This document shows, piece by piece, positions 54,675 to 64,000 of a stretch of DNA of 64,000 nucleotides (the stretch's first letter is position 1; each line of letters opens with the position of its first letter). The stretch is from Vicia villosa (Eukaryota; Streptophyta; Magnoliopsida; Fabales; Fabaceae): NCBI RefSeq assembly GCF_029867415.1, contig NW_026705238.1, positions 638,501 to 702,500 of the forward strand, read 5' to 3'. Under the pieces are notes generated by a model, which saw nothing but the letters and a program-made list of their open reading frames with translations, had not been told where the DNA came from and searched no databases. A program made the translations under genes and the position numbers.

Positions 54675-56023
54675 TCATTGCTACGTTTCGTTGCCAAACT
54701 TCGTGATGGTGAGAAATATGCAATTGATTTTGATCGGGATACTTTCCAACCTATTGGTCAGTATGCTGCGAAGTTCAAGAGTTATTTGTCATTCGTTGCA
54801 CGTAGCAAGGTTAATATAAATGAAGAGAAATGGAAAAACCTACCCGAAAACTTGAAGATAGCAATATGGAATGATATCACGGTATGTAATTGTAATTAAT
54901 TCTTAATAATTTATTATCTATAATTGTTTCAATTACTAACACTTCTAATGCTTTGTAGGATAAGTTCACTTGCCCCCCCGATGATGAAGATAATAAGAAA
55001 TTTAAGAAGCATTGGTTTGTATATATGGGGGAACGGATGAAGCAATTTAAGACATTGCTATCTAATGTTTATATATTTGGGGAAGGCGATAAAGATGGCA
55101 ATACAACGCCATTTGAAAAGTATAAGTTCATCGACCCAACAGATTGGGAGTCGTTTGTCCAAAATCGAAAAACAAAAGAATTCCAAGTTAGTTAAATTTA
55201 TAGATTTTTTTATGTTATCTAAATTAATTTGCTTGTTGACACTTAATTTAATGTGATTTATTTGTAATAGGAGAAAAGGCAAAAAGGAAAGGTTCATGCA
55301 TCAAAGAATTTCCATCCTCATATTTTGTCTCGGGGTGGTTATGAGAAGCTTAAGGAAAAGATAATGGAAGAGAGGAGTAAAAAAATCATTGAAGAAGCCA
55401 ATGGTGATGAAAATTTAATGAATGATCCTCCAAAACTAGAACGACATGAGGTGTGGTTGATGGCTCGGCAGAGGCCATCTGGAGATTTTACATCCGAGGC
55501 AACAAATTTAGTAGCTTCCATGGTTGTAAGTATTAAAAAGTTCTTTCTAAATTTCAATTTCAAGTATTAAAAAGTTCTTTCTAAATTTCAATTTCATTTA
55601 TAACTTAATATTCATTTTATATCATGTGTATGGATTTTGACATTTTAGGGTGATTTAGTGGAAAAGAGTACGCAAGGCGATATTCAATTTGAAGAACGAG
55701 AAGACATATTAACTATTGCACTTGGGTCAAGTGAACGTCCCGGTCGGATCCGCACTGCTCCTAGGGGTGTGGGCTTTAAGAAGTACTTTGGAAAAAGTTC
55801 AAACTCCAACTTAAAAGCTGTCACACAAGATGACCTCCAAGCCTTAGTGCAAAAGCTAAATGATGATTATCAAGATAGATTACAGAAAGAGCTCCAAAAA
55901 CAAAGAATAGAGCTCCAAAAACACATGAAAATTGAGATGGATGATGAGAGAGCTAAGCTCCAAAAAGAAATGAAACTCCTTCAAGAGATGCAATTAGAAC
56001 TCCGCCCTAAGAGTACTAAAGAG
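54186..56023 (+). CDS. TNP1/Transposase_24-like gene of CACTA 2, first part
   Basis: Exons start at 54186 and 54616, then near 54959, 55271 and 55650, with the last ending at 56023 (GAG/GTACCT). Recognisable features are a basic N-terminus (RSSPRIKK), the Transposase_24 core FQPIGQYAAKFKSYLSFVAR and WVFYMGE-like and DWESFVQNR blocks, then RPGRIRTAPRGVGFKKYFG. A long Gln/Glu/Lys coiled coil (LQKELQKQRIELQKHMK) ends this part. It probably binds the TACACCCG subterminal repeats. The frame appears open and may be functional. It continues into the Ulp1 exons after a 1.36-kb intron. Confidence 0.75.
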
Positions 56024-57381
56024 GTACCTCGTGTTTTCTGCGTTTTATCTTAAGTGCTTCAGACTTTTAGTGAAATTTTTCTATTCAGTTTTTTGGTCCT
56101 TTGCATGTGTGTTTGTTAGTTGTGTGTGCATTAAAATCTGTGAGATTTGTGGTATATCTCATATTCTCAGTGTGTTAAATAGTATATCCATGGTTAGGTC
56201 TTTGGGATAATGTACAGTATGAAGGTGTTTCTGGGCTGTGAATTGATTCATGATACTTTATCTTGAATTGATTCATGATGTTGAAATTTGAACGGACTAT
56301 CTGAGTTCTGAGATGTAAAAATGTAGCAAATAAGTGATTATCTAACTAGAAAAATCTGAGTTCTGAGATGTATTATTGTAGCAAATAAGTGATTATCTAA
56401 CTAGAAAATTCACAGTTGAACCTTTTATTGGTAGCAGTAGTTTCAGAAGTATTATTGAACTAGTTGGTAACACGGTGGGAACTTCTAGTATTAATTAAGT
56501 GAGTATTAGTGACATGGCAGTACAAGGTTGAGATTGTTAACTGTTTCCTGATTATATGGAGTTGATGTTGATTGAGGGGTATTTTAAGAATTGAGAAACT
56601 AGTTTGAGTAGCTTCCTATATGAGCCTAGTTCTGTGGCAGATTTGAGGTACTGTCCCTATCTGCAATTCCTTCATTAATCATCAATAATATACAATCTCT
56701 TGATCATTTATGTTTTTTTTTTGTCATGGTCTCTGCACACTGTAGAATTAGATTGTGATACAGATTCTCATTCATTCATTCAAAAACCTGATGAATGATG
56801 CAGATATAGATGGCATCTTAATTAGGACTTGTGTGAGAAAGAACACCTGGAGATAATTGATATTCTAGGTATGCATCAATTATAATGTAGAAACCTCATA
56901 TCTATAATAAAGTTGCAAACTGAAAGTAAAATAGTAACTATAGAAAGTCATATAACATACTGAAGCATTACAACCAAAAGCATTAAAAAATCACCATACT
57001 ACACTACAAATTAGATACGAAATACGAGGAATAGAAGCTACTGATGAGATACAGAACCCTCATTCTTGCAGCTGATCAAAGACATAAAACAGAATGAGAA
57101 TGTTAAGAGCAGGTGTCTTAGGTTCATGGCAATAGTTTCAGTGTTCTTTATCATTGCTGACTTGAAAATGTTAAGAGCAGGTGTCTTAGTTAAAAATACA
57201 CACACACAGATTTATTTCATTTAGTTTAAGGAAATTTATTTGGAGTAATTAAGTAACTAAATATTATCTTAGTAACAGTATAGTAACCAAGTATGTTACT
57301 ATACTTGGTTAGTTGTGTGCTTAACATTGTGTGCTCTTGCTCTAAACTACTGCTTCTTATTATAAATCTCTTCTGAAACAG
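56024..57381 (+). other. Large intron of the CACTA 2 TNP1/Ulp1-like gene
   Basis: Bordered by GTACCT and AACAG. AT-rich, with a short repeated phrase TTCTGAGATGTA..TAGCAAATAAGTGATTAT (about 56300 and 56360). No gene inside. Confidence 0.5.
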
Positions 57382-58727
57382 GAAGGTGAAGTTGAATGCA
57401 AGGCCGAAGAAGAGATAAAAAACAGCACTGTTTCTGAAGATTACCTTAAAAAGATTGAAGATTTCAAGGAAGTTTCCATATCACTAGACTTGGTTCATGA
57501 AACAAGTGAATTATCAGTTTATATTGATAGGCGAGACCTTGATGAATTAATTTCTACTGTTAAATGGATCTCCACATCTATCTTGTCTCTATGGTGCTCG
57601 TAAGTATCGTATTCTATTTTTAATCATTTTTTTCTATGTATCATTTATAAATTAACATTTGTTTCAACATTTCAGATATCTACATGGCATTTGTATCTCT
57701 AAGAATGTCAGTGAACTATTTGGATTTCTTGATCCAAATAGGACACTAATTACCACTAGAGATCCCAATGCTATTAAATCTTACATACAAGATAGGTTGG
57801 ATGGCGAGTCAAAAAAATGTTACTTAGGACCATTGTTAAATAAGTAAGTACATGTTTCCTTCAAGGTTTTGTGATTTTTTTAATGTTATTTTTTGTAATA
57901 TTTGAATTTTAATGATTCTAACACTTGTTTTGAAACTACAGCAATCACTGGCAATTGTATGTTATTTGTCCCCAAGATAATGATATCTTTTGGTTTTGTT
58001 CATTAAACACAAAACCCAAGAAACGTATTAAGAACATACTTGAGGGGTAAGAAACATATAAATCAAGAGACATTATTTATACTTCATTTTTGTATCGTTT
58101 AACTTTATATTTATAAGTTATTTATGCTGCAATTTCTTTTATCAGAGCTGTAACAGGATATCAGTTATTAAGAGGTTTTGAGAATAAAAAGCCTAATTGG
58201 AAGATTGTCAAGGTAATTGCTTGATATTGTTGATATTATGAGAATGAATTCGTAATGATATGCTTCATTATAATTATATTTCAGTATTAATATGCTTTGT
58301 ATCTTATATGTAAACACATCATCAAAACAATGGATGGGCATGTGGATATTATGTAATGAAGAACATGTTTGATATTGTTGATACTTCCATTGTTGAAAGA
58401 TTCGATGAGGTAGTATAATTTAAAATATTTTCGTCTTGCATGTATTTATTGAAAAACATGTAAATTATTGTTTTGATATTGTTAATTTATTATATGTTGA
58501 ACTTGTAGATATTTACAGACACGTCACCATATGAAAAAGAGACAATCGACCATATTCGGCAACTTTGGGCTCAAGTATTTTTGCAAATGGTTGAAAATCA
58601 AAAGGTTGAGGATCAAAAGGTTGAGGAGCAAAATCTACCGGATCAAATGCAAATGGTTGAAGAGGATAAGGAGATAGAAATGTTGCCAAAACAAAAGCCA
58701 AAGAAGAAGAAGAAAACTTATATATGA
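57382..58727 (+). CDS. Ulp1-like C48 cysteine protease domain of CACTA 2
   Basis: Exons at about 57382-57599, 57676-57843, 57942-58046, 58146-58212, 58310-58409 and 58509-58727. NNHWQLYVI gives the catalytic His, QDNDIFWFCS the usual Asp region, and NNGWACGYYVMK the catalytic Cys. The C-terminus is a Lys/Glu-rich tail with repeated VE(D/E)QKVE and a basic end (KKKKKTYI). The acceptor before the Cys exon (near 58305-58325) is not a clear AG, so this exon may be mis-spliced. The family cleaves SUMO or SUMO-like tags; its role in a transposon is unknown. Confidence 0.78.
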
Positions 58728-58924
58728 AGAAAGTGTTATGACTTAGTTAAAATATAATTTTTATGTACTTGAAATATTATGACTATATATGATTTTGTAT
58801 ACTTTTTGGTTAATATTAAAAATATTTTGACTTAGTTAAAATATGATTTTTATAAGTATGATTTTATAGTATTTGCAATATTATGACTGAAAAATAAAAT
58901 ATAATTAAATGGTGTTTATGAAAT

Positions 58925-59465
58925 AGGGTGTAAATAGATATAATTGCTCATTCATAAATGGCGTATTTACACCCGATTTTTACCAAAATAGGGGGTAATT
59001 AAAACACAATTAAGCCGAATTACACCCGATTTTTATTAAAATAGGGTGTACTTAAAACATAATTAAGCCCAATTACACCCGATTTTTATTAAAATAGGGG
59101 GTAATTAAAACATGATTAAGCCCAATTACACCCGATTTTTATTAAAATAGGGTGTGATTAAAACGTAATTAAGCCCATTTACGCCCTATTTTTATTAAAA
59201 TAGGGTGTAATTAAAACGTAATTACGCCCATTTACACCCGATTTTTATTAAAACAGGGTGTAATTAAAAACGTAATTACGCCCAATTACACCCGATTTTT
59301 ATTAAAAAAGGGTGTAATTAAAAACGTAATTACGCCCAATTACACCCGATTTTTGTTAAACATAACGGGTGTAAATTCGTTAGACATTTCTCACCCTGTG
59401 GATATACACCCGATTTTTATTAAAAATAATGGGTGTAAATTTAATAAAAAACGGGTGTAAATTAA
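58925..59465. repeat. Right subterminal TACACCCG hairpin array of CACTA 2
   Basis: Nine imperfect units, mostly 50-60 bp, each with TTACACCCGATTTTTATT pairing with AAAATAGGGTGTAA. They are the likely binding sites for the element's DNA-binding protein. Confidence 0.88.
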
Positions 59466-59822
59466 CATTTTTGTACTAGTGCCCCATGGTTGGTGAAGCT
59501 GGACTTGGATTTGCGGCTGTGAACAGCTGATGGTTGTTGACGGAGAAGGCAGAAACTATGGTGGATCTTGAAGGAAGGATATGGTAAGAAACCATAAGTG
59601 AAGGATAGTTCAAAGGAAAGGAAGTGAGAGATGGAAACCCCACAAAGGGAGAGAAACCTCCTCTAGGGAGGAGGGAGCCTCCATGATGGAGGAGAGAAGC
59701 TCCGAAATCGATGAGGAGACAGCGGCGGCGCTTTGGTACCACAAAGTAAAACCCTAGTTTTAGAGAGAGGGCAGAACTTCTCTCTCTAAAACTCATCTCA
59801 CGCCCCTTAAAACTTAAATTTT

Positions 59823-59837
59823 TAGCACATTTGATTT
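59823..59837. repeat. 15-bp target duplication, right copy
   Basis: TAGCACATTTGATTT, identical to 46432-46446; it closes the L1-type retroposon. Confidence 0.85.
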
Positions 59838-60486
59838 ATTTAATGTAAAAAAGTGTAAAAGATCATAAATACTCTATACTCGACCGATTTTATATAGTTT
59901 TTAGAAAATGATTCCAAATGAGTTAGTTTACAGATTGATCAAAAAATTGAAGGTGGTTTCGTTGAGTATATTCAGTTAGATTTCAACAATAATTTTGAAT
60001 TCATAAAAAGTTGAATATACCAAAACGATAATATCTATATGGACAAAACTTAATTTAATCTTAAATTCTAAATCATCGAATGCACACTCTTAAAATCTTA
60101 GATTAGATTGTAAATTATGTTTTAATATCATTATTCTAATCCCAAACCCTTTACTATTATCGAATTAAAAAAACATAATTATTTATCATAAAAACGTAAA
60201 CTAAATATCTCTTATTTTTTTAATAAATAAAAAAATTTATCAATGAACTTAAGATTATTATTATTCATTTTCTTAATTTGAGTTTGTGCATAAACTTTAA
60301 CAAATTAGTATTTATTCACTATTTTTCTCGTGCCACTGTCAATGAAAAAGAAAAACCCTTCGGCTATATCTAAGCGGTAAGAAAGTTGGATCAAATTTCT
60401 CGTTTCTGCTTACATTGCCACAACCAACTTCTTCCATTACAAAAACCCTAAATTTCAATTTCTAAGTGAAAAAACCCACTCAGAAA
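59838..60486 (+). promoter_or_regulatory. Upstream region of the homoserine dehydrogenase gene
   Basis: AT-rich. The last 130 bases (from about 60350) look like a transcribed leader. No clear TATA box was identified. Confidence 0.4.
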
Positions 60487-63400
60487 ATGAAGACTATTCC
60501 TTTGATTCTATTGGGTTGTGGTGGAGTTGGTTCTCACCTTCTCCAACACATTGTCTCGTGCCGTTCTCTTCACTCTTCACAGGTTTTTCTAACACCCCTT
60601 TAGCTTAGAAGTTATCGATTCGATTCTCATAGCTATTGATCATAGTAAGGTATTATCCTTTTCTGACATTGATGAAAAATGTGTTTTTGTTGATTGGTAT
60701 TTTGAATTCTGATTGGCAGGGACTTTTGTTGAGAGTTGTGGGAGTTGGTGATAGTAAATCTCTGATGCTTGCTGATGATTTGTTGTATAAGGGTTTGGAT
60801 GATAGCTTATTGTTAGAACTTTGCAGGCTTAAGAATGCTGGAGAATCTCTAACGAAACTTGCTCACAATGGTAGATATCTTATCTATGCTAGTGTGCCTA
60901 GCTTGTCTTGATAGTGATATGATATGAATGTTTGTGATTTGTTATGCTTACTATTTGATTGTAATTCAAAGAACAATGCCATGTAATTGCGCATCCGGAA
61001 TCACAGGAAAAGATTGTAGAGATTGCATTTCAACTTGCTAGAAAACCAGGTGTGTTCAATTTCGTTATGTCACGCGTCACCGGAGTATATTTTCATCTTT
61101 GCGATCACTTAGACAGCTTTATATCTGAATTTTTCATTGTAGGTTTGGCCTTTGTAGACTGCACTGCCAGCTCTGACACTGTTTCAGTGCTAAAACAAGT
61201 GGTTCATTTGGGTTGTTGTGTTGTTATGGCAAATAAAAAGCCTCTTACTTCCACAATGGTAAGATCATTACAAATGGTTCATAATGATTGTTGAAATGAG
61301 AGATAGGAAAGGGAATACATAATTATTGTTGAGTAGATAAGTCTTATTTTACTTTGCCCCCTTGTAACCAGTGGCACTTGTTGACATATTCTAGGAGGAA
61401 AAGAAAATATAATTTACCTCCTCTAATTTATGGTCATGTTCGTTTTGGTCTTAAAAAAGAATAATGTATGAAATTTTGATTTTCTGTTAAACTGATAACA
61501 GAATCTGTCATTATGATATCATGTTTTTGAAGCTTCAGCCTCAAAGTGTTCATATGATCTTCGTTGAAGTGAACTTTTCCAAACTTGAAATGAAATTCCC
61601 TAAAAAAATGGGCATGATCTGAATATTTCCTTTTCTGTTTGCATTTGATATAAAATCAAATACAAGAGTGACTATGCACATATTAAAATGTTTACAGTAT
61701 TGCCTGTTTTGAAGTTTTGAGACCAAAGTGACACAGAGCCTTAGGTTAAAGGGGGGATATTAGAGTTTTCCCTAAAAGAAAGTTTCATTATAATTATTCT
61801 ATTAAGTAAAAGATAGGGTTGATTTCTCCTGCTTTACTTTGTTTCTTTATTCTATTGCTGTGGTTGCCTCTTCTAAATAATAACCTTTACATGGAACAGG
61901 AGGATTTTGAAAACCTTATGAAGTATCCACGTCGAATCCGACATGAGTCGACTGTAAGTGATGTTAATTCATGCTTCTACTAGATTACTGATTTATGTAC
62001 ATTTATTGCAATGAGATGATTATATAAAAGATAGTTGTGAAAGTATTGATTTTCATTAAAGAGGAATATAAACTGCAAATTTGTTTCTAGAATTTATTCC
62101 ATTGGTTATATTTATGTCTTCACTCTGATTTCAAGTATCCAAATTAGAGGCTGTATAAGTTCTGGATATGTTGTATGGATCTATAATCTGCAAGCAGTTA
62201 GTTGGTTAAAATTCTGAATATTCTGATTTTTGGACAATAATCAAATTATTAAAGAAGAATAATCAAATGAACTCATCTGAACTCTCCTATTAAAGATCTT
62301 GGTATAATCTCATCTTCTAGAAATAAGGAGGGAAAGATCATTTTCTTATGGGTATGTGGGAAATCCGAAATCCAAATCAGAAGAAAAAGGATCTGAATAT
62401 ATAAACTTTGATTTAATTTGAAATGTGACAATGGTATTATATTACTTTATTTCTTTTAAAAAATTTACAAATCATTTTACTTTTAGTATGTCCTTATGGA
62501 ACAGAAATGTATGCTTTCTTGTGGAAATGTATGTTATGCTATGCATGTTCTCGGAGTCATTGCACTTGTTTTGATTCTGCCACCTGTTTCTCCCATCCAT
62601 TGTTTTTGATCAATTTCTTGAACTTGTCTTTTTAGCAAAATGAGAAATGTGCTTTGAATGGTCTGTATCTGATTGTGATGTTTTTAAAGGTTGGTGCTGG
62701 TCTTCCTGTGATAGCATCCCTGAATCGCATTATATCGTCTGGCGATCCAGTTCATCGGATTGTTGGAAGTTTGAGTGGTACGATTTTGTCATTGTATGAT
62801 TACATCTTCTAGATATTATTTGTTGTGCTTGATCATATATTCATATTTTCTGGTCTTCCACATAAAGGTAAGATACTGTTATGTTGATATTGGAATTTTT
62901 ACTAGGAACATTGGGGTATGTAATGAGTGAGGTTGAAGATGGAAAACCGCTGAGCCAAGTTGTTAGAGCTGCTAAAAGTCTGGGGTACACTGAACCAGGT
63001 TATTGACAGCTACTTTTGAAAGTGTATTATTCTGTGGGCTCCATTTGCTTATTGCTACACAATTATTTTCTGATAAATTACCTTTAAACACGTGGATTAT
63101 TTATATGTACTGTCTTATGTCTTGTTGCAGATCCACGTGACGACCTTGGTGGAATGGATGTTGCTAGAAAGGTTTGTTTTTCTTCTGTGAACTTTACTTT
63201 TGCAGATGTTCCTGCTTTATCCAAAACTCACAAATGTGTATCATATTTTTGCAAAATTCTTGTGCCGTGTTTCACTAATTGGGCTTCAGTTTCATTTTCA
63301 AAGTTGTGATGATATTGGAGTTTATCAACTTTTTAGTTGACCATTTCTTATCATGGGACTTTCTGCACTACTTTTGGATGAAGATGAATGTATTATAATT

Positions 63401-63984
63401 TAAAATGGTCTTAAATCCTAATTAATACAAACGTTCTGCTTTTTGGGCTAATATTTGAAACAGGCTTTGATTCTTGCTAGAATACTTGGACGTCGGATTA
63501 ATATGGATAGCATTCAGGTTTGTATGGCATTCTTTACATTTTACTTCCCTATCTCCCCTTTCCTATATTTAATTAGCTTTTTATTCCATATGTTAATAAT
63601 TTTATATATTTCACAGGTTGAGAGCTTGTATCCCAAAGAAATGGGGCCTGATGTAATGACTGTTGATGACTTTTTGGGTCGTGGACTCTTGTTGCTAGAC
63701 AAAGATATTCAAGAGAGGGTTGAGAAGGCAGCTTCAAATGGAAATGTTCTACGATATGTATGTGTCATTGAGGGCCCAAGGTATCTTCTTTTTCCTCCCT
63801 TCATATTTCATGTTTGATTCAATCTTTGCATTGGTGACTATCAATGTTTAATTTTTTAAATATTAAGTACATTGACACCGTTTATATTGATTATAACTTT
63901 TCTCCTCCTTGTAGTTGTAAAGTTGGTGTTCAAGAGCTTCCAAAGAATTCTGCTTTAGGAAGATTAAGAGGAAGTGATAATGTG
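60487..63984 (+). CDS. Homoserine dehydrogenase (monofunctional type), 3' end outside window
   Basis: Eleven exons are visible with consistent phases: 60487-60582, 60720-60870, 60972-61049, 61143-61258, 61900-61953, 62690-62777, 62906-62998, 63131-63171, 63464-63517, 63617-63780, 63915-63984. They give 335 residues; the C-terminus lies beyond the edge. The enzyme interconverts L-aspartate 4-semialdehyde and L-homoserine with NAD(P)H, feeding threonine, methionine and isoleucine. Seen are the N-terminal nucleotide-binding LGCGGVGSHLLQ, DCTASSD, the NKKPLT block, VGAGLPVI and GSLSGTLGY, and the catalytic DDLGGMDVARK with Asp and Lys. It resembles the Arabidopsis stand-alone homoserine dehydrogenase family, not the fused aspartate kinase form. 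No transit peptide is evident at the chosen ATG. It looks intact. Confidence 0.9.
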
Positions 63985-64000
63985 GTAAGCTTATTTTATT

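Larger units (their letters stand above)
47103..59481 (+). mobile_element. CACTA transposon 2, TSD CCC, internally deleted TNP2
   Basis: The ends are CACTAGTACAAA (47103) and its exact reverse complement ending at 59481. CCC is duplicated at 47100-47102 and 59482-59484. The length is 12379 bp. Gene order equals CACTA 1: TNP2, then a TNP1/Transposase_24-like gene, then a Ulp1 domain, all on the plus strand. The terminal repeats and subterminal motifs differ completely from CACTA 1, so the two belong to separate families. The TNP2 core is deleted, so movement would need a related source. Confidence 0.93.
46479..59796 (-). pseudogene. 311-codon ORF of unknown function split in frame by CACTA 2
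   Basis: Two minus-strand pieces (59796-59482 and 47099-46479) join in frame if the CACTA and one CCC copy are absent, giving about 311 residues with no stop. The first piece is Ser/Pro-rich. The second has PPPEPPPQEAS, a strongly hydrophobic stretch (VLINVSLFIVILVFCLFQ) and a charged region. I do not recognise the protein; it could be a chance open frame of the retroposon. The split makes it inactive here. Confidence 0.45.
46447..59822 (-). mobile_element. About 1-kb L1-type retroposon split by CACTA 2
   Basis: A poly(A) tail (T run through 46458) and the 15-bp duplication mark target-primed insertion. Without CACTA 2 the retroposon is about 994 bp. Its 5' end (near 59820, minus strand) includes GAGAGAGAAG and CTCTCTCTAAAAC-type sequence as in plant L1 leaders. 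It lacks reverse transcriptase, so it is a short non-autonomous or internally deleted LINE, or a retrocopy of an unknown transcript. Confidence 0.75.

Noticed and set aside
58925..59465. CRISPR-like or satellite array
   Set aside because: Its position just inside the CACTA end and matching motifs at the other end show it is the subterminal repeat array.

Overview
This window is nuclear DNA from a flowering plant, most likely a legume. The evidence is spliced plant genes (EDS1, a homoserine dehydrogenase, a DUF247 gene), plant tRNA-Ala genes, and SIRE/Maximus-like Ty1-copia, Athila-like Ty3-gypsy, L1-type LINE, CACTA, MULE and hAT-like elements. The legume assignment rests on remembered family resemblance, not on a search. 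There is no bacterial-type operon structure and no CRISPR array.

Layout. 1-6994: a minus-strand SIRE/Maximus-like copia element with gag and an extra plant-transposon ORF in place of pol; its left end is outside the window. It sits in a degenerate plus-strand copia pol/LTR remnant (6995-8292). 8487-11432: a minus-strand LINE with an 11-bp target duplication, holding a 673-bp solo LTR. 11880-18143: a DUF247 gene split by a nearly pristine 4.9-kb copia element whose LTRs differ by one 1-bp indel. 18702-23211: five tRNA-Ala(AGC) copies (one clean, others mutated, one truncated) and DUF247 3' fragments, around an apparently intact three-exon EDS1 gene (20211-22290).

23557-45668 is one ancient minus-strand MULE, expanded from about 5 kb to 22 kb by insertions: a 13.4-kb CACTA (TSD CTA) that itself holds an Athila-like element (TSD ATACC), a hAT-like MITE (8-bp TSD), and a chromovirus-like solo LTR (TSD TTGAA) that itself holds a 2.6-kb Maximus-like solo LTR (TSD TTTCA). 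46447-59822 is a roughly 1-kb L1-type retroposon (15-bp TSD) split in frame by a second, 12.4-kb CACTA (TSD CCC). 60487 to the right edge is an intact, many-exon homoserine dehydrogenase gene cut by the window end.

The two CACTA elements share one gene plan: TNP2, then a spliced TNP1/Transposase_24-like gene running into a Ulp1-like cysteine protease domain. The first keeps the whole TNP2 catalytic region but has one in-frame TGA upstream. The second has lost the catalytic core, and carries what reads as a captured ATG12 exon and duplicated exons. The host genes with a likely intact function are EDS1 (immunity hub) and the homoserine dehydrogenase (aspartate-family amino acids). DUF247 is broken.
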